Shown: positions 56,402-64,000, counted from the first letter of the stretch. The stretch is 64,000 nucleotides of DNA from Guyparkeria hydrothermalis (GCF_023555375.1 NZ_JAJSEE010000001.1:62001-126000), one strand, 5' to 3'. Made by a program: numbers and translations. Notes: a model not told the origin generated them from the sequence alone.

Positions 56402-57298
56402 ATGACCGAAACACAACACCACCATCGGCTGGGCCTGATCCTGATGGCCCTCGCCGTCCTGACCATCCCGATGTCGGACACCATCGCCAAGTGGCTCTCG
56501 GCCGAGCTGTCGGTCGGCGAGATCGCCTGGCTGCGATTCGTGTTCCAGACCCTTTTCCTGCTGCCGTTCCTCGCCATCTATCGGGCCGGCGGTCGCCTTC
56601 GGGCCCTCCATCTACTGCTCGGCACATTGATTGCCGCCTCGATCCTGTTTCTGTTCTGGGGGCTGGCCCACCTGCCGCTTGCCAACAACATCGCGTTGTT
56701 CTTTGTCGAGCCGTTGATCCTGGTCATCTTCTCCGCCCTGTTCCTGGGCGAGCGCATCACCATTCGGCGCTGGATCGGGGTACTGGGCGGACTGGCCGGT
56801 GCCGTGGTCATCCTGCGTCCGAACTGGAGCGCCTACGGGCTGGCCTCCCTGCTCCCCATCGCGGCGGCGGCCTGCTATGCGGGCTATCTGACCGCCACCC
56901 GCGCCTGGGCCAGCGCCCCTCGCCCGCGGGATGCCCTGGTGCTGCAATTCTGGGTGGGCGCGGCCGCATCAGCGATCATGCTGGGCTTCATCCTGTTCGG
57001 CCAGGGCTTCGACTGGTCGCTCACCCATTGGGCGATGCCCAGCCCCTCACAATGGGTCTGGCTGGCCACCGCCGGCGTGCTCGCGGCCTTTGCCCACGTG
57101 CTGATCGCGATGGCCTTCGCCCGCAGCGACGCCAGCCTGCTCGCGCCGCTGCAGTACCTCGAGATCTTCGGCGCCACCCTGCTCGGCTGGCTGATCTTCA
57201 GTGAATGGCCGGATGCCTTCACGATCCTCGGCGGCCTGATCATCGTTGCCGCGGGCCTGGTGGTGATCCGCGAGCGGCCGGTCGAGGCGCACCCCTGA
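56402..57298 (+). CDS. EamA/DMT-superfamily transporter
   Basis: A 298-residue inner-membrane protein with ten helices in two EamA repeats (about 10-140 and 155-290). The first half contains IPMSDTIAKWLSAELSVGEIAWLRF and ANNIALFFVEPLILVIFSALFLGERI, the second DASLLAPLQYLEIFGATLLGWLIFSEWPD, both classical for the 10-TMS drug/metabolite exporters. Substrate cannot be predicted. It is divergent from phhB and convergent with the aldolase gene. Confidence 0.9.
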   Translation: MTETQHHHRLGLILMALAVLTIPMSDTIAKWLSAELSVGEIAWLRFVFQTLFLLPFLAIYRAGGRLRALHLLLGTLIAASILFLFWGLAHLPLANNIALFFVEPLILVIFSALFLGERITIRRWIGVLGGLAGAVVILRPNWSAYGLASLLPIAAAACYAGYLTATRAWASAPRPRDALVLQFWVGAAASAIMLGFILFGQGFDWSLTHWAMPSPSQWVWLATAGVLAAFAHVLIAMAFARSDASLLAPLQYLEIFGATLLGWLIFSEWPDAFTILGGLIIVAAGLVVIRERPVEAHP

Positions 57299-57338
57299 CC
57301 GCCCCACCAGACACGCGCAGGAAAGCCGTTGCGCAGAC

Positions 57339-57366
57339 CAAAAAAATCCCGCCAGATGGCGGGATT
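57339..57366 (-). terminator. rho-independent terminator after the aldolase gene
   Basis: On the minus strand AATCCCGCC-ATCT-GGCGGGATT forms a 9-bp stem followed by a run of T. It lies 29 bp past the aldolase stop. Confidence 0.9.
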
Positions 57367-57394
57367 GTCGTATTGAGTTGAGGGACCGCCCGTA

Positions 57395-58441
57395 TCAGGC
57401 GCTTTCCATGTCCTCGCTGTACTTGCCGAGGCTCGCCAGGCCGTTGTACTTCGCCCGCGTCAAGGCGCGCTGCTGTGCCTCGGCCACGTTGCCCGGCTCG
57501 CCCTTCCAGTAGTTGAGCGCCGGGCCCTGGATGGCTCGGGCATAGGAGAAGGTCAGCGGCCACGGCAGGCGATCGCCGTGGCGGGTGTGCATGGCGTTCA
57601 GGTGCGCGGTGGATTCCTCGACGCCCTGACCACCGGAGAGGAACACCACGCCACCGAGTGCGGCCGGCACGGTGCGACGCAGGGTCTCGACGGTGCGATC
57701 GGCCACCTCGTCGACGCCGGCACGGTTCGAGGCGCCCTTGCCCGAGATCACCATGCTGGTCTTGAGGATCACGCCCTCGAGCATGACGTTCTGGTGATAG
57801 AGCTGGCGGAAGACCTCATTGAGCTCCTCCTCGGTGACCCGCTCGCAGGTGGTGATGTCGTGATCGCCGTCGATCAGCACCTCGGGCTCGATGATCGGCA
57901 CCACCCCCGCCTCCTGGCACAGCGCAGCGTAGCGCGCCAGGGCGTGGGCGTTGGCCTCGATGCAGCCACGGGTCGGCAGGCCCTTCGCCGTGTCGATCGC
58001 GATCACCGCACGCCACTTGGCAAAGCGCGCGCCCATCTCGTAGTACTCGGCGAGGCGCTCGCGCAGCCCGTCGAGGCCCTCGGTGACCTTCTCGCCGTCC
58101 GAACCGGCGAGCGGCTTGGCACCGGTGTCAACCTTGATGCCGACCACTTGGCCTCGCTCGCGCATCACGTCGATGAAGGACTTGCCGTCCGCCGTGGACT
58201 GGCGAATCGTCTCGTCGTAGAGGATCGCCCCGCTGACGTATTCCTCGAGGTTCGGCGTGGTCAGCAGCAGCTCGCGGTACTCTCGCCGCTTCTGCTCGGT
58301 GGGCTCGATGCCGACGGCCTCGAAGCGCTTGTTGCAGGTGCCGTTGCTTTCGTCGATGGCCAGTATGCCCTTGCCGGGGGCGACCATCGCCTTGGCTGTC
58401 TGGATCAACTCGTCGGCCTTCTCGGGACGATACATGGTCAT
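57395..58441 (-). CDS. class I fructose-bisphosphate aldolase
   Basis: Schiff-base aldolase of glycolysis and gluconeogenesis. The 348-residue protein resembles the animal/plant-type class I enzyme: GKGILAIDESNGTCNKRF (24-41), GIKVDTGAKPLAG with Lys103, Glu183 region VPIIEPEVLIDGDHD and the Schiff-base Lys227 in LEGVILKTSM. SGGQGVEESTAHLNAM closes the phosphate site. AAGGAG lies seven bases before the ATG at 58441. The frame continues upstream through repeat C and into the CopD-like gene, but that extension is not homologous. Repeat C begins 55 bp upstream of the start, so the promoter lies in those 55 bp, in the repeat or beyond it. Confidence 0.95.
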   Translation of the reverse strand: MTMYRPEKADELIQTAKAMVAPGKGILAIDESNGTCNKRFEAVGIEPTEQKRREYRELLLTTPNLEEYVSGAILYDETIRQSTADGKSFIDVMRERGQVVGIKVDTGAKPLAGSDGEKVTEGLDGLRERLAEYYEMGARFAKWRAVIAIDTAKGLPTRGCIEANAHALARYAALCQEAGVVPIIEPEVLIDGDHDITTCERVTEEELNEVFRQLYHQNVMLEGVILKTSMVISGKGASNRAGVDEVADRTVETLRRTVPAALGGVVFLSGGQGVEESTAHLNAMHTRHGDRLPWPLTFSYARAIQGPALNYWKGEPGNVAEAQQRALTRAKYNGLASLGKYSEDMESA

Positions 58442-58496
58442 GCGCGAACTCCTTGATTCCGTGAATGAAATCGTGTCGTGAAAAGTGACCGCCCTA

Positions 58497-58764
58497 GGGA
58501 AACTCTTCACGATTCGATGGCATCTCTGGCTTGCGGGTTTGTCCGCAATCAAGGCACCGGACCGAAGACGGGCTCGTTGCCCGTCGAGGGACGGTAACGC
58601 CGAGTGCGAACAAACCCGCGAGCCCCGTCCGGGCGGGCCTCCAAGGGCCCATCTGCGGCGTTGCAGCCCTTGTAAAGGGCCACGGCCCTTCACGGCGGAC
58701 TGCGCCTTGCATCTGGGCCCTTGGAGGTCCCGCAGAGACGTCATCGAATCGTGAAGAGTTTCCC
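58497..58764 (+). repeat. structured inverted-repeat element, copy C
   Basis: A 268-bp copy in the same orientation as A. Both ends carry the same change: CTCTTCACG on the left and CGTGAAGAG on the right, where A and B have CTCTGCACG/CGTGCAGAG, so the outer stem stays perfectly paired. The internal hairpin (GACGGGC-TCGTT-GCCCGTC) is fully Watson-Crick here but has a G-T pair in A. It lies between the CopD-like gene and the aldolase start and makes up most of the 58442-58827 gap. Confidence 0.92.
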
Positions 58765-58802
58765 GAGACAATAGCCCCTCGCGGGCCGGTTTTTCAATCC
58801 GG

Positions 58803-58826
58803 CACGCGCCACGCGCCACGCGCCAC
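58803..58826. repeat. 7-bp tandem repeat
   Basis: CACGCGC is repeated three times with a partial fourth unit directly after the stop codon of the CopD-like gene. A simple repeat prone to slippage; no function evident. Confidence 0.75.
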
Positions 58827-58827
58827 C

Positions 58828-59280
58828 TTAGAGGTACGCACCGCCCCCGCCGATCGCGATGCTCACCAGACCCAGCCACATGATGATGTGCACCAGCCGG
58901 CGGATCCGCGGGATCATCTCCCCGGCACGCGACCAGTCCTCGGCGGCCACGGCCAGGTGCAGTTGCCGGTACGGCCCGAAGGCGAGCACCACGAAGGCGA
59001 TGATGGTCAGCCAGCCGAACAGCTGCATGCCGTGCAGGTAGCCCGGCGAGGCAAACCCGCCGAAGCTGGAGAACAGCAGGCCGTAGCCGCTGATCAACAG
59101 GGCGGCGATCAGCACCCACACCCAGCGGAAGAAACGAGTGAACACCCGATCCCAGAGCGAGACCCGCTCGGGGCCGGAGAGAAAGCCCACCGACGGGCGC
59201 AGAATCACGTAGGCGTAGAACACGCCGCCGATCCAAAGGACCGCGGCCAACAGATGGATTACCTTGAGCAAACCGGTCAT
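58828..59280 (-). CDS. CopD-like small integral membrane protein
   Basis: A 150-residue protein with four membrane helices. The start MTGLLKVIHLLAAVLWIGGVFYAYVILRP and the later GYLHGMQLFGWLTIIAF and RRLVHIIMWLGLVSIAIGGGG repeat the His-containing helices typical of CopD/DUF families that bind heme or copper. It ends with a TAA followed by a 7-bp tandem repeat. djlA lies 31 bp upstream on the same strand. Copper handling is possible but unproven. Confidence 0.75.
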   Translation of the reverse strand: MTGLLKVIHLLAAVLWIGGVFYAYVILRPSVGFLSGPERVSLWDRVFTRFFRWVWVLIAALLISGYGLLFSSFGGFASPGYLHGMQLFGWLTIIAFVVLAFGPYRQLHLAVAAEDWSRAGEMIPRIRRLVHIIMWLGLVSIAIGGGGAYL

Positions 59281-59311
59281 GTCGTCATTCCTCTGCGTTT
59301 ATGGGGTCGTG

Positions 59312-60094
59312 TCAGGTGTTGGCCTGTCGTGACCGACGGACGGTCTCGTAGGCGTTCTGGATTTCCTGGCTGCGCTCCTTGGCGAGCTCCACCATCGAGT
59401 CGGGCAGCCCCTTGGCGATCAGCTTGTCCGGGTGATGCTCGCTCATCAACTTCCGATAGGCACGCTTGACCTCGGCGTCGGTCGCCGAGCGCGTCACGCC
59501 TAGCGCCTGGTAGGCGTTTTCCAGCGCCGCGGCCGTGGTCGGCGCCCCCGGGCCACGCTGGTAATGTCCGGCCAACAGTGCCTCGAGCCGGGAGAAGTCC
59601 GCATCCGAGACGCCGAGGGCGTGGGCGATGCGCAACAAAGCCTCGCGCTCGGCCGGCGCGATCTGACCGTCGGCGAACGCCGCCTGGATCTGGATTTCCA
59701 GGAACACGCGCAGCAGCGTCGGCTGGCTGCCACAAACGCGCACGAAGCGACGGATGCTCTCGTCGGGGTCGAAGTCACGCGCCTTGCCGCGGTTGAACGC
59801 CTCGATCGCCCGCTTGCGACGCCCCTTGGTCAGGCGCATCTGCGTCATGATTTGCTCGGCGGCACGAATCTCCGCCTGCGTGACCTGGCCGTCGGCCTTG
59901 CAGACGTGACCGAGCACCGTGAAGGTGGTCTCGAAGAAGGTCTGTTGCACCTCGAGCAGTCGCCCGCCGACGCGCTTGATCCGGCCGACGAAACGATCGA
60001 GAAAGTGCCCCAGCAACAGCCCGATGCCTGCGCCAATCCACCCGAAGATCCAGTAGCCGATGCCGGCCCCCGCCAGCTTTCCAATCCAGGACAT
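59312..60094 (-). CDS. djlA: co-chaperone DjlA
   Basis: Membrane-anchored J-domain partner of DnaK. The 260-residue protein has an N-terminal glycine-rich membrane helix (about residues 7-32, GAGIGYWIFGWIGAGIGLLLG), a TerB-like helical domain (about 55-175, with ADGQVTQAEIRAAEQIM and ADGQIAPAEREALLRIA) and a C-terminal J domain ending the protein, with HPD at 221-223. This order is that of DjlA. The J domain starts AYQALGVTRSATDAEVKRAYRKLM. Confidence 0.94.
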   Translation of the reverse strand: MSWIGKLAGAGIGYWIFGWIGAGIGLLLGHFLDRFVGRIKRVGGRLLEVQQTFFETTFTVLGHVCKADGQVTQAEIRAAEQIMTQMRLTKGRRKRAIEAFNRGKARDFDPDESIRRFVRVCGSQPTLLRVFLEIQIQAAFADGQIAPAEREALLRIAHALGVSDADFSRLEALLAGHYQRGPGAPTTAAALENAYQALGVTRSATDAEVKRAYRKLMSEHHPDKLIAKGLPDSMVELAKERSQEIQNAYETVRRSRQANT

Positions 60095-60327
60095 GCGTCA
60101 TCCCATTAGTGAACCGAACGTGCAGTGTGCCAAAAACGAGTGCGCCTGGTCCTGCCACCGCCCAGGTTCCGACGTCCCGCTGACATGCCACCCCCGCCCG
60201 GCGGGGCGGATCGATGCCCGAATCCCATCCCAACCGTCCCGCGAGACAGGTACACTCGGGCGGGTCCATCCACCCCGGATCCACACGGCCCGCGACCCGC
60301 GTCGCGCTCAACAGGGAGACTGCCGCC

Positions 60328-60924
60328 ATGGGAACTGAAACCTGGATCGTGATCGGCATCGTGGCGATCGCCGTCGTCTACGTCATCCACGTCTACAACA
60401 AGCTGACCTCGTACCAGACCCAGTACGAGAACGGTTTCGCCCAGATCGAAACCCAGCTCAAGCGCCGCCACGACCTGATTCCCAACCTGGTCAACACGGC
60501 CAAGGGCTACCTCGAGCACGAGGCCTCGGTACTCACGGAGGTGACCGAGGCGCGCGCCGCGGCCGAGAAGGCCGTCGAGGCCGCGCATGACCGCCCGGGC
60601 AACCCGGAGACCATGGACCTGCTCTCCCGGGCCGAATCCGCGCTCAACAGCGGTCTGGGCCGCTTGAACGCCACCTTCGAGGCCTACCCGGATCTCAAGG
60701 CCGACGCCAACATGCGCCAGCTCTCCGAGGAACTGGCCACCACGGAAAACCGGGTCGCCTACGCCCGCCAGGCCTACAACGACCTGGTGCAGAAGTACAA
60801 CGAGTATCGCCGCTCCTTCCCGCCGGTGATGATCGGCAAGCTGGTCGGCCACGGCCAAGACGCCCGGTTGCTCGAGTTCGAGGACAGCGAGGCCATCCAG
60901 AAGGCCCCTGAGGTCAGCTTCTGA
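60328..60924 (+). CDS. lemA: LemA family protein
   Basis: A 198-residue protein with one N-terminal membrane helix (about residues 5-23, WIVIGIVAIAVVYVIHVYN) and a long helical bundle: QYENGFAQIETQLKRRHDLIPNLVNTAKGYLEHE is the LemA signature. The ATG at 60328 has GGGAG upstream; the frame open to 60214 is not homologous. It precedes an M48 protease gene by 11 bp, a pairing seen in many bacteria in which the two are thought to act together at the membrane. Confidence 0.94.
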   Translation: MGTETWIVIGIVAIAVVYVIHVYNKLTSYQTQYENGFAQIETQLKRRHDLIPNLVNTAKGYLEHEASVLTEVTEARAAAEKAVEAAHDRPGNPETMDLLSRAESALNSGLGRLNATFEAYPDLKADANMRQLSEELATTENRVAYARQAYNDLVQKYNEYRRSFPPVMIGKLVGHGQDARLLEFEDSEAIQKAPEVSF

Positions 60925-60935
60925 GTCGACCGACG

Positions 60936-61940
60936 ATGGATTTTCGCGAACAACAGGACCTGGCGCGGCGACAGACACGGATACTCGTGGGACTGTACGT
61001 GCTCCTGCTGATCGTCGCGGCGGCGGCCGTGGGCGGGCTGGTCTGGCTCGCCCTGACACTCGGCGAGCAGGCCCAGGCCAACCAGCCGGGTGCCGTATCC
61101 AGCCTGCCGACCGACGCCACGTGGCAGGCCGTCGCCTGGGCGGCCGGCCTGACTGGCGGCGGCATCCTCCTGGTCACCCTGTTTCGGTGGTTCACGCGCT
61201 CGGACGGCGCCAAGGTCGCCCAGTCGCTCGGCGGGCGAGAGCTCACCGGCGCGGGCGAAACCAATCTCAGCCCGGCCGAACGCCAGTACCTGAACGTGGT
61301 CGACGAGATGGCGATCGCGGCCGCCCTGCCCCGGCCGCGCGTGTTCGTGCTCGACCGTGAGGCCGGGATCAATGCCTTCGCCGCCGGCACGAAACCGGAG
61401 AACGCCGCCGTGGCCGTGACCCAGGGCGCGCTGGACAACCTGAGTCGTGACGAGCTGGCCGGGGTGGTCGCCCACGAGTTCGGCCACATCGCCAATAGCG
61501 ACATCAAGCTCTCCGTGCGCGTGGCGGCGATGGTGTTCGGCTTTACCTTTCTGTTCTTCGTCGCCCGCTGGTGGTTCCACGTCGGCGTGGGCCCGGGCCG
61601 GCGGGACGCCCGCCTGCGCATCGCCATGCTGGTGGGCGCGGCGGCCATCGCGCTGGTGGGGCTGCTGACCGTGTTCTTCGGTCGCATCCTGCAAGCGGCC
61701 GTCAGCCGCCAGCGCGAGTTCCTCGCGGATGCCTCCGCCGTGCAGTTCACCCGCTATCCCGACGGCCTGAAAAGCGCCTTCGAGAAACTCAAGGGCGGCG
61801 CCTCCTCCCGGGTGGAGTCCGACGCCGCCGCGGAGATGAACCACGCCTTCCTGTTCCGCGCCGGCGGCGCCCGCCTGTTCGACACCCACCCGCCGCTCGA
61901 CGAACGGATTCGGCGGCTGGAAGGCCAGCCGTCGCCGTAG
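60936..61940 (+). CDS. M48-family membrane metalloprotease
   Basis: HtpX-related zinc protease of 334 residues. Two N-terminal helices (about 15-40 and 64-86) precede the catalytic domain with HEFGH at 180-184, a further pair of helices (about 194-210 and 220-240) and the third zinc ligand in SRQREFLADASAVQF. The C-terminal text FDTHPPLDERIRRLEG is also family-typical. It is larger than HtpX at its N-terminus and pairs with lemA. Its TAG stop falls inside a REP-like repeat (61936-62009). Confidence 0.9.
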   Translation: MDFREQQDLARRQTRILVGLYVLLLIVAAAAVGGLVWLALTLGEQAQANQPGAVSSLPTDATWQAVAWAAGLTGGGILLVTLFRWFTRSDGAKVAQSLGGRELTGAGETNLSPAERQYLNVVDEMAIAAALPRPRVFVLDREAGINAFAAGTKPENAAVAVTQGALDNLSRDELAGVVAHEFGHIANSDIKLSVRVAAMVFGFTFLFFVARWWFHVGVGPGRRDARLRIAMLVGAAAIALVGLLTVFFGRILQAAVSRQREFLADASAVQFTRYPDGLKSAFEKLKGGASSRVESDAAAEMNHAFLFRAGGARLFDTHPPLDERIRRLEGQPSP

Positions 61941-62009
61941 GAGCGGCTGTTGGCCGCGAAACGCACAGGTGGCAACATCAAGCTATCGCGCCTGAAGGCG
62001 CTCCTACGG
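61936..62009. repeat. inverted pair of REP-like palindromes
   Basis: CCGTAGGAGCGGCTGTTGGCCGCGA (61936-61959 region) and, inverted, TCGCGCCTGAAGGCGCTCCTACGG (61986-62009). Outer arms CCGTAGGAGCG and CGCTCCTACGG are perfect, and each unit is itself a hairpin. The GTAGGAGCGGC core is the widespread pseudomonad/xanthomonad REP type. The first unit contains the protease stop codon. Confidence 0.85.
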
Positions 62010-62039
62010 GGCACGATGGCTTGGCGGTCGTCGCCGTTC

Positions 62040-63185
62040 TCAGTGGATCGGTTCGTGGGTGAACTCGATCACGGCGCGGGCGTCATCCGCTGCCTGGGCA
62101 AAGGCATCGGCGCCGGTACCGCTGTAGGTCGAACCACCGAACACGGCATCCATGATCGATTCGGTCCGCTCCACGAAGACGCCGTCGCCGTCCGGGTCGG
62201 TCAGGTAGGTCACGCTGCCGCCGTGAATCGCGGTTCGATCATAGGCGAACCCGGATAGATCGTAATAGCCGTCCTCGGCATTGTTGATACCGAGAATGGT
62301 GTTGAGGTAGACCACCGTATCGACCGTGATCGCTTTCGTCTTGGACGCGGCGCCCCCCAGGAACGCGGCGGCCTCCTGCAACGTCCAGCTGCCCTCGGTG
62401 AGCGCGGCCCGGTACAGCGACAGGTTCGCCAGCGGCGAGTCGATGGTCAGTTCATTGCCATCGGCATCCACCACCAGGAACCGACCGGCGGCATCGGTCT
62501 CGATCTCGCCATCGGCATCCAGCGACAGCGTGCGTAGCGCCTCCTCGAACGCGTGGTCCAGCACGGATGGCGGGGCACGGCCGACGTTTAGCCGCTCGAA
62601 CTCCACTTCCTGCAACGCGTTCTCGTCGACCACCTCGGTAAAGCCTTCCGCCTCGGGGTCGTCGGAGGCGTAGGGGATCACGTTGCCGTCGGCATCCACG
62701 AACTGCACCCGCCCCAGGTTGTCCAGCTCGGGCGAGCCGTCGGGTTCCCGCAGGATCACGTAGAGATCCCCGTACAGGCTGCCCTTGCCCGCCGAACCGC
62801 CTTGAATGCGATCGAGGCTGTCTCGCCCCTGGCCGCGGAACACGCTATCGACCAGGTGCTGACTTCCGGACCCGGCATGGCCGCCGCCCTTGCCCCCGGT
62901 GCCACCCTTGCCGCCCGGACCTTTCTTTCCATGGTCGCTGTCGGCGTGATCGTCCGTGTGGTCATCGGTGTGCGTCGTGCCGGTATCGTGGCCGCCGCCG
63001 GACGAATGCCCGCCACCGGCATGCCCCCCGGAATGACCGCCCTCGGCCGCCTGAACGGCCGGGACGGCGGTAAACGGCGCGGCAGGCCCCCTGTCGATGA
63101 ACATCGACCCCGAAACCAGCCCGGCGACGGCCAGGCTGGCAAACAACGGTCGATACGTGGTCTTGACCGAATTCGTGATCGTCAT
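62040..63185 (-). CDS. secreted His/Asp/Gly-rich protein, paralog 1
   Basis: A 381-residue exported protein of unknown function. The signal peptide is MTITNSVKTTYRPLFASLAVAGLVSG and beyond, cleaved near AVQAAEG. Residues about 45-100 are a low-complexity Gly/His/Asp/Lys segment (GGHSGGHAGGGHSS, HTDDHTDDHADSDHGKK) that could bind metal. The rest is an acidic domain with repeated FVDADGN and LVVDADGN turns reminiscent of calcium loops, ending EFTHEPIH. GAGGGG precedes the ATG at 63185 by six bases; the longer frame upstream runs antisense over the neighbour. The next gene upstream is a paralog with the same C-terminus (FIHEPIH). I do not recognise a named family. Confidence 0.75.
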   Translation of the reverse strand: MTITNSVKTTYRPLFASLAVAGLVSGSMFIDRGPAAPFTAVPAVQAAEGGHSGGHAGGGHSSGGGHDTGTTHTDDHTDDHADSDHGKKGPGGKGGTGGKGGGHAGSGSQHLVDSVFRGQGRDSLDRIQGGSAGKGSLYGDLYVILREPDGSPELDNLGRVQFVDADGNVIPYASDDPEAEGFTEVVDENALQEVEFERLNVGRAPPSVLDHAFEEALRTLSLDADGEIETDAAGRFLVVDADGNELTIDSPLANLSLYRAALTEGSWTLQEAAAFLGGAASKTKAITVDTVVYLNTILGINNAEDGYYDLSGFAYDRTAIHGGSVTYLTDPDGDGVFVERTESIMDAVFGGSTYSGTGADAFAQAADDARAVIEFTHEPIH

Positions 63186-63246
63186 TTGAATCCCCTCGGG
63201 ATTACCCGTTTGTGCTGATTGCTCGTCTTTCTTGAGAGCAATGGCG

Positions 63247-63273
63247 AAAAAAGACCCCCGGTGTACGGGGGTC
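63247..63273 (-). terminator. rho-independent terminator between the two paralogs
   Basis: On the minus strand GACCCCCG and CGGGGGTC form an 8-bp stem with a 5-base loop and a run of six T, 40 bp past the stop of the upstream paralog. Confidence 0.88.
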
Positions 63274-63312
63274 TTCAAGATGGCTACCAGCCATTCCACC
63301 TCACCAGGCGAA

Positions 63313-64000
63313 TCAGTGAATCGGTTCGTGGATGAACTCGATGACCTGCACGGCGTCGTCCGTGGACAAGGCGTAGCCCGTGGCGCCCTCGCCAGTGGCG
63401 GCTTCGCCATCGAACACGGCATCGACCAGCGGCTCGGTGACCGTGATGTAGGTCCCGTCACCTTCCGGATCGGTCAGGTAGCTCACCATGACACCGTCAT
63501 ACGCCTCGAGGCGATCGTAGGTGAAGCTCGCCAGGTCGACCCAATCCATGGTGGTGGCGCCCGTGTCCGGATCCGTGACCTCCTGGTTCAGGCCGAGGAT
63601 GGTGTTCAGGTAGACCACCATGTCGAGCGTCACGTTGCCGAACTTGCTCGCCGCGGCGGCCAGCAGGGAGTCGGTCTGGTCCAGGGTGAACGTCTCGTTG
63701 CCATCGATGTCGTCGTTCAGGCGGATAATCGCGTCCTGGTAGAGCGCCAGGTTCTCGAGCGGGGAGTCGATGGTGTAAACCACACCGTCAGCGTCCTCGA
63801 TCACGATGCGACCGGCCGCGTCGAACTCGAACACACCATCGGCATCCAGCGCGATCGTCTCGAGTGCCGTGTCAAGCGAGTGGCTCAGCACCGCCTGCGG
63901 AGACCGGGCGAGGTTCAGGCGGTCAAACGCGACTTCCTGAAGCAGAGACTCGTCGGCCACCTCCGTGAAGCCCTCGTCTTCCGGATCATCGGAGAGGTAC
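63313..64000 (-). CDS. secreted acidic protein, paralog 2, partial
   Basis: The frame is open to the right edge, so the N-terminus is missing; about 228 residues are visible. It aligns throughout with paralog 1: YLSDDPEDEGFTEVADESLLQEVAFDRLNLARSP matches YASDDPEAEGFTEVVDENALQEVEFERLNVGRAP, TIDSPLENLALYQ matches TIDSPLANLSLYR, VVYLNTILGLN matches VVYLNTILGIN and both end HEPIH. The order suggests a tandem duplication. A terminator separates it from paralog 1. Function unknown. Confidence 0.8.
   Translation of the reverse strand, partial: YLSDDPEDEGFTEVADESLLQEVAFDRLNLARSPQAVLSHSLDTALETIALDADGVFEFDAAGRIVIEDADGVVYTIDSPLENLALYQDAIIRLNDDIDGNETFTLDQTDSLLAAAASKFGNVTLDMVVYLNTILGLNQEVTDPDTGATTMDWVDLASFTYDRLEAYDGVMVSYLTDPEGDGTYITVTEPLVDAVFDGEAATGEGATGYALSTDDAVQVIEFIHEPIH

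Noticed and set aside
57395-59236. A 613-residue frame joining part of the CopD-like region, repeat C and the aldolase
   Set aside because: Only the last 348 residues are homologous to aldolase, and AAGGAG directly precedes the ATG at 58441. The rest is frame left open by GC-rich sequence and the repeat.

Overview
The window is a 64 kb piece of a GC-rich bacterial chromosome with tightly packed genes, short or overlapping junctions and an acidic proteome. The gene set (GatCAB, MreBCD, HslO, DgkA, DjlA, PurT, Hsp33, multifunctional CCA enzyme with HD domain, ZntB, glutathionyl-hydroquinone reductase, OprC-like copper receptor) fits a gammaproteobacterium. A YeeE-type thiosulfate transporter, a SoxH-like metallo-hydrolase and gluconeogenic enzymes (PpsA, class I aldolase) would suit a sulfur-using, possibly halophilic Chromatiales-like or Halothiobacillaceae-like organism. 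That placement is inference from gene content, not a phylogeny. No rRNA, tRNA, CRISPR array, prophage or transposase gene was recognised.

Layout. 1-10.0 kb: a long minus-strand block read gatC-gatA-gatB-hslO, then a phosphorylase-kinase alpha/beta-like protein, glk, thiE and hemL (cut by the left edge), with 4-base ATGA overlaps in the last part. 10.5-13 kb: mreBCD, facing dgkA and gcvH. 14-17 kb: an OprC/NosA-type copper receptor and a sigma-54 activator. 17.3-30.7 kb: cca, a lipoprotein hydrolase, metE, a diguanylate cyclase, a ROK sugar kinase, tpx, a HAD phosphatase, apbC and ppsA. 30.9-41.5 kb: metallo-hydrolase, small proteins, pirin with glutathionyl-hydroquinone reductase, a TsuA-like transporter, a Na/phosphate cotransporter and katG. 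41.8-50.7 kb: a phospholipase D protein, an unusual Pcm-erythromycin esterase fusion, amt with a readable NtrC/sigma-54 promoter, a second diguanylate cyclase and a soluble PAS chemoreceptor. 50.9-61.9 kb: trpB-purT-zntB, a ZIP transporter, dodecin, phhB, a DMT exporter, class I aldolase, a CopD-like protein, djlA, lemA and an M48 protease. 62-64 kb: two tandem paralogous secreted proteins, the second cut by the right edge.

The most striking non-gene signal is a family of about 268-bp repeats at 18604-18872, 37038-37305 and 58497-58764, with a shorter divergent relative at 54309-54509 and a solitary end at 37018-37035. Each full copy has 32-bp terminal inverted repeats and two internal inverted-repeat arms, so the whole unit can fold into a branched structure. 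The copy at 58497 carries a matching change in both ends that keeps the outer stem paired. Ends lie next to CTAG-like tetranucleotides, as expected for a non-autonomous element moved by an IS5-type transposase, but no transposase is present here. One copy has removed the stop of a hydrolase gene and extended it; two lie directly upstream of genes (Na/Pi cotransporter, aldolase) with the same end facing the gene.

Regulation readable in the sequence: an NtrC-type palindrome and a GG-N10-GC sigma-54 promoter before amt, an OxyR-like tandem site before katG, three exact 11-bp-spaced TTGTAT repeats between the chemoreceptor and trpB, and a clear sigma-70 promoter before the metallo-hydrolase.
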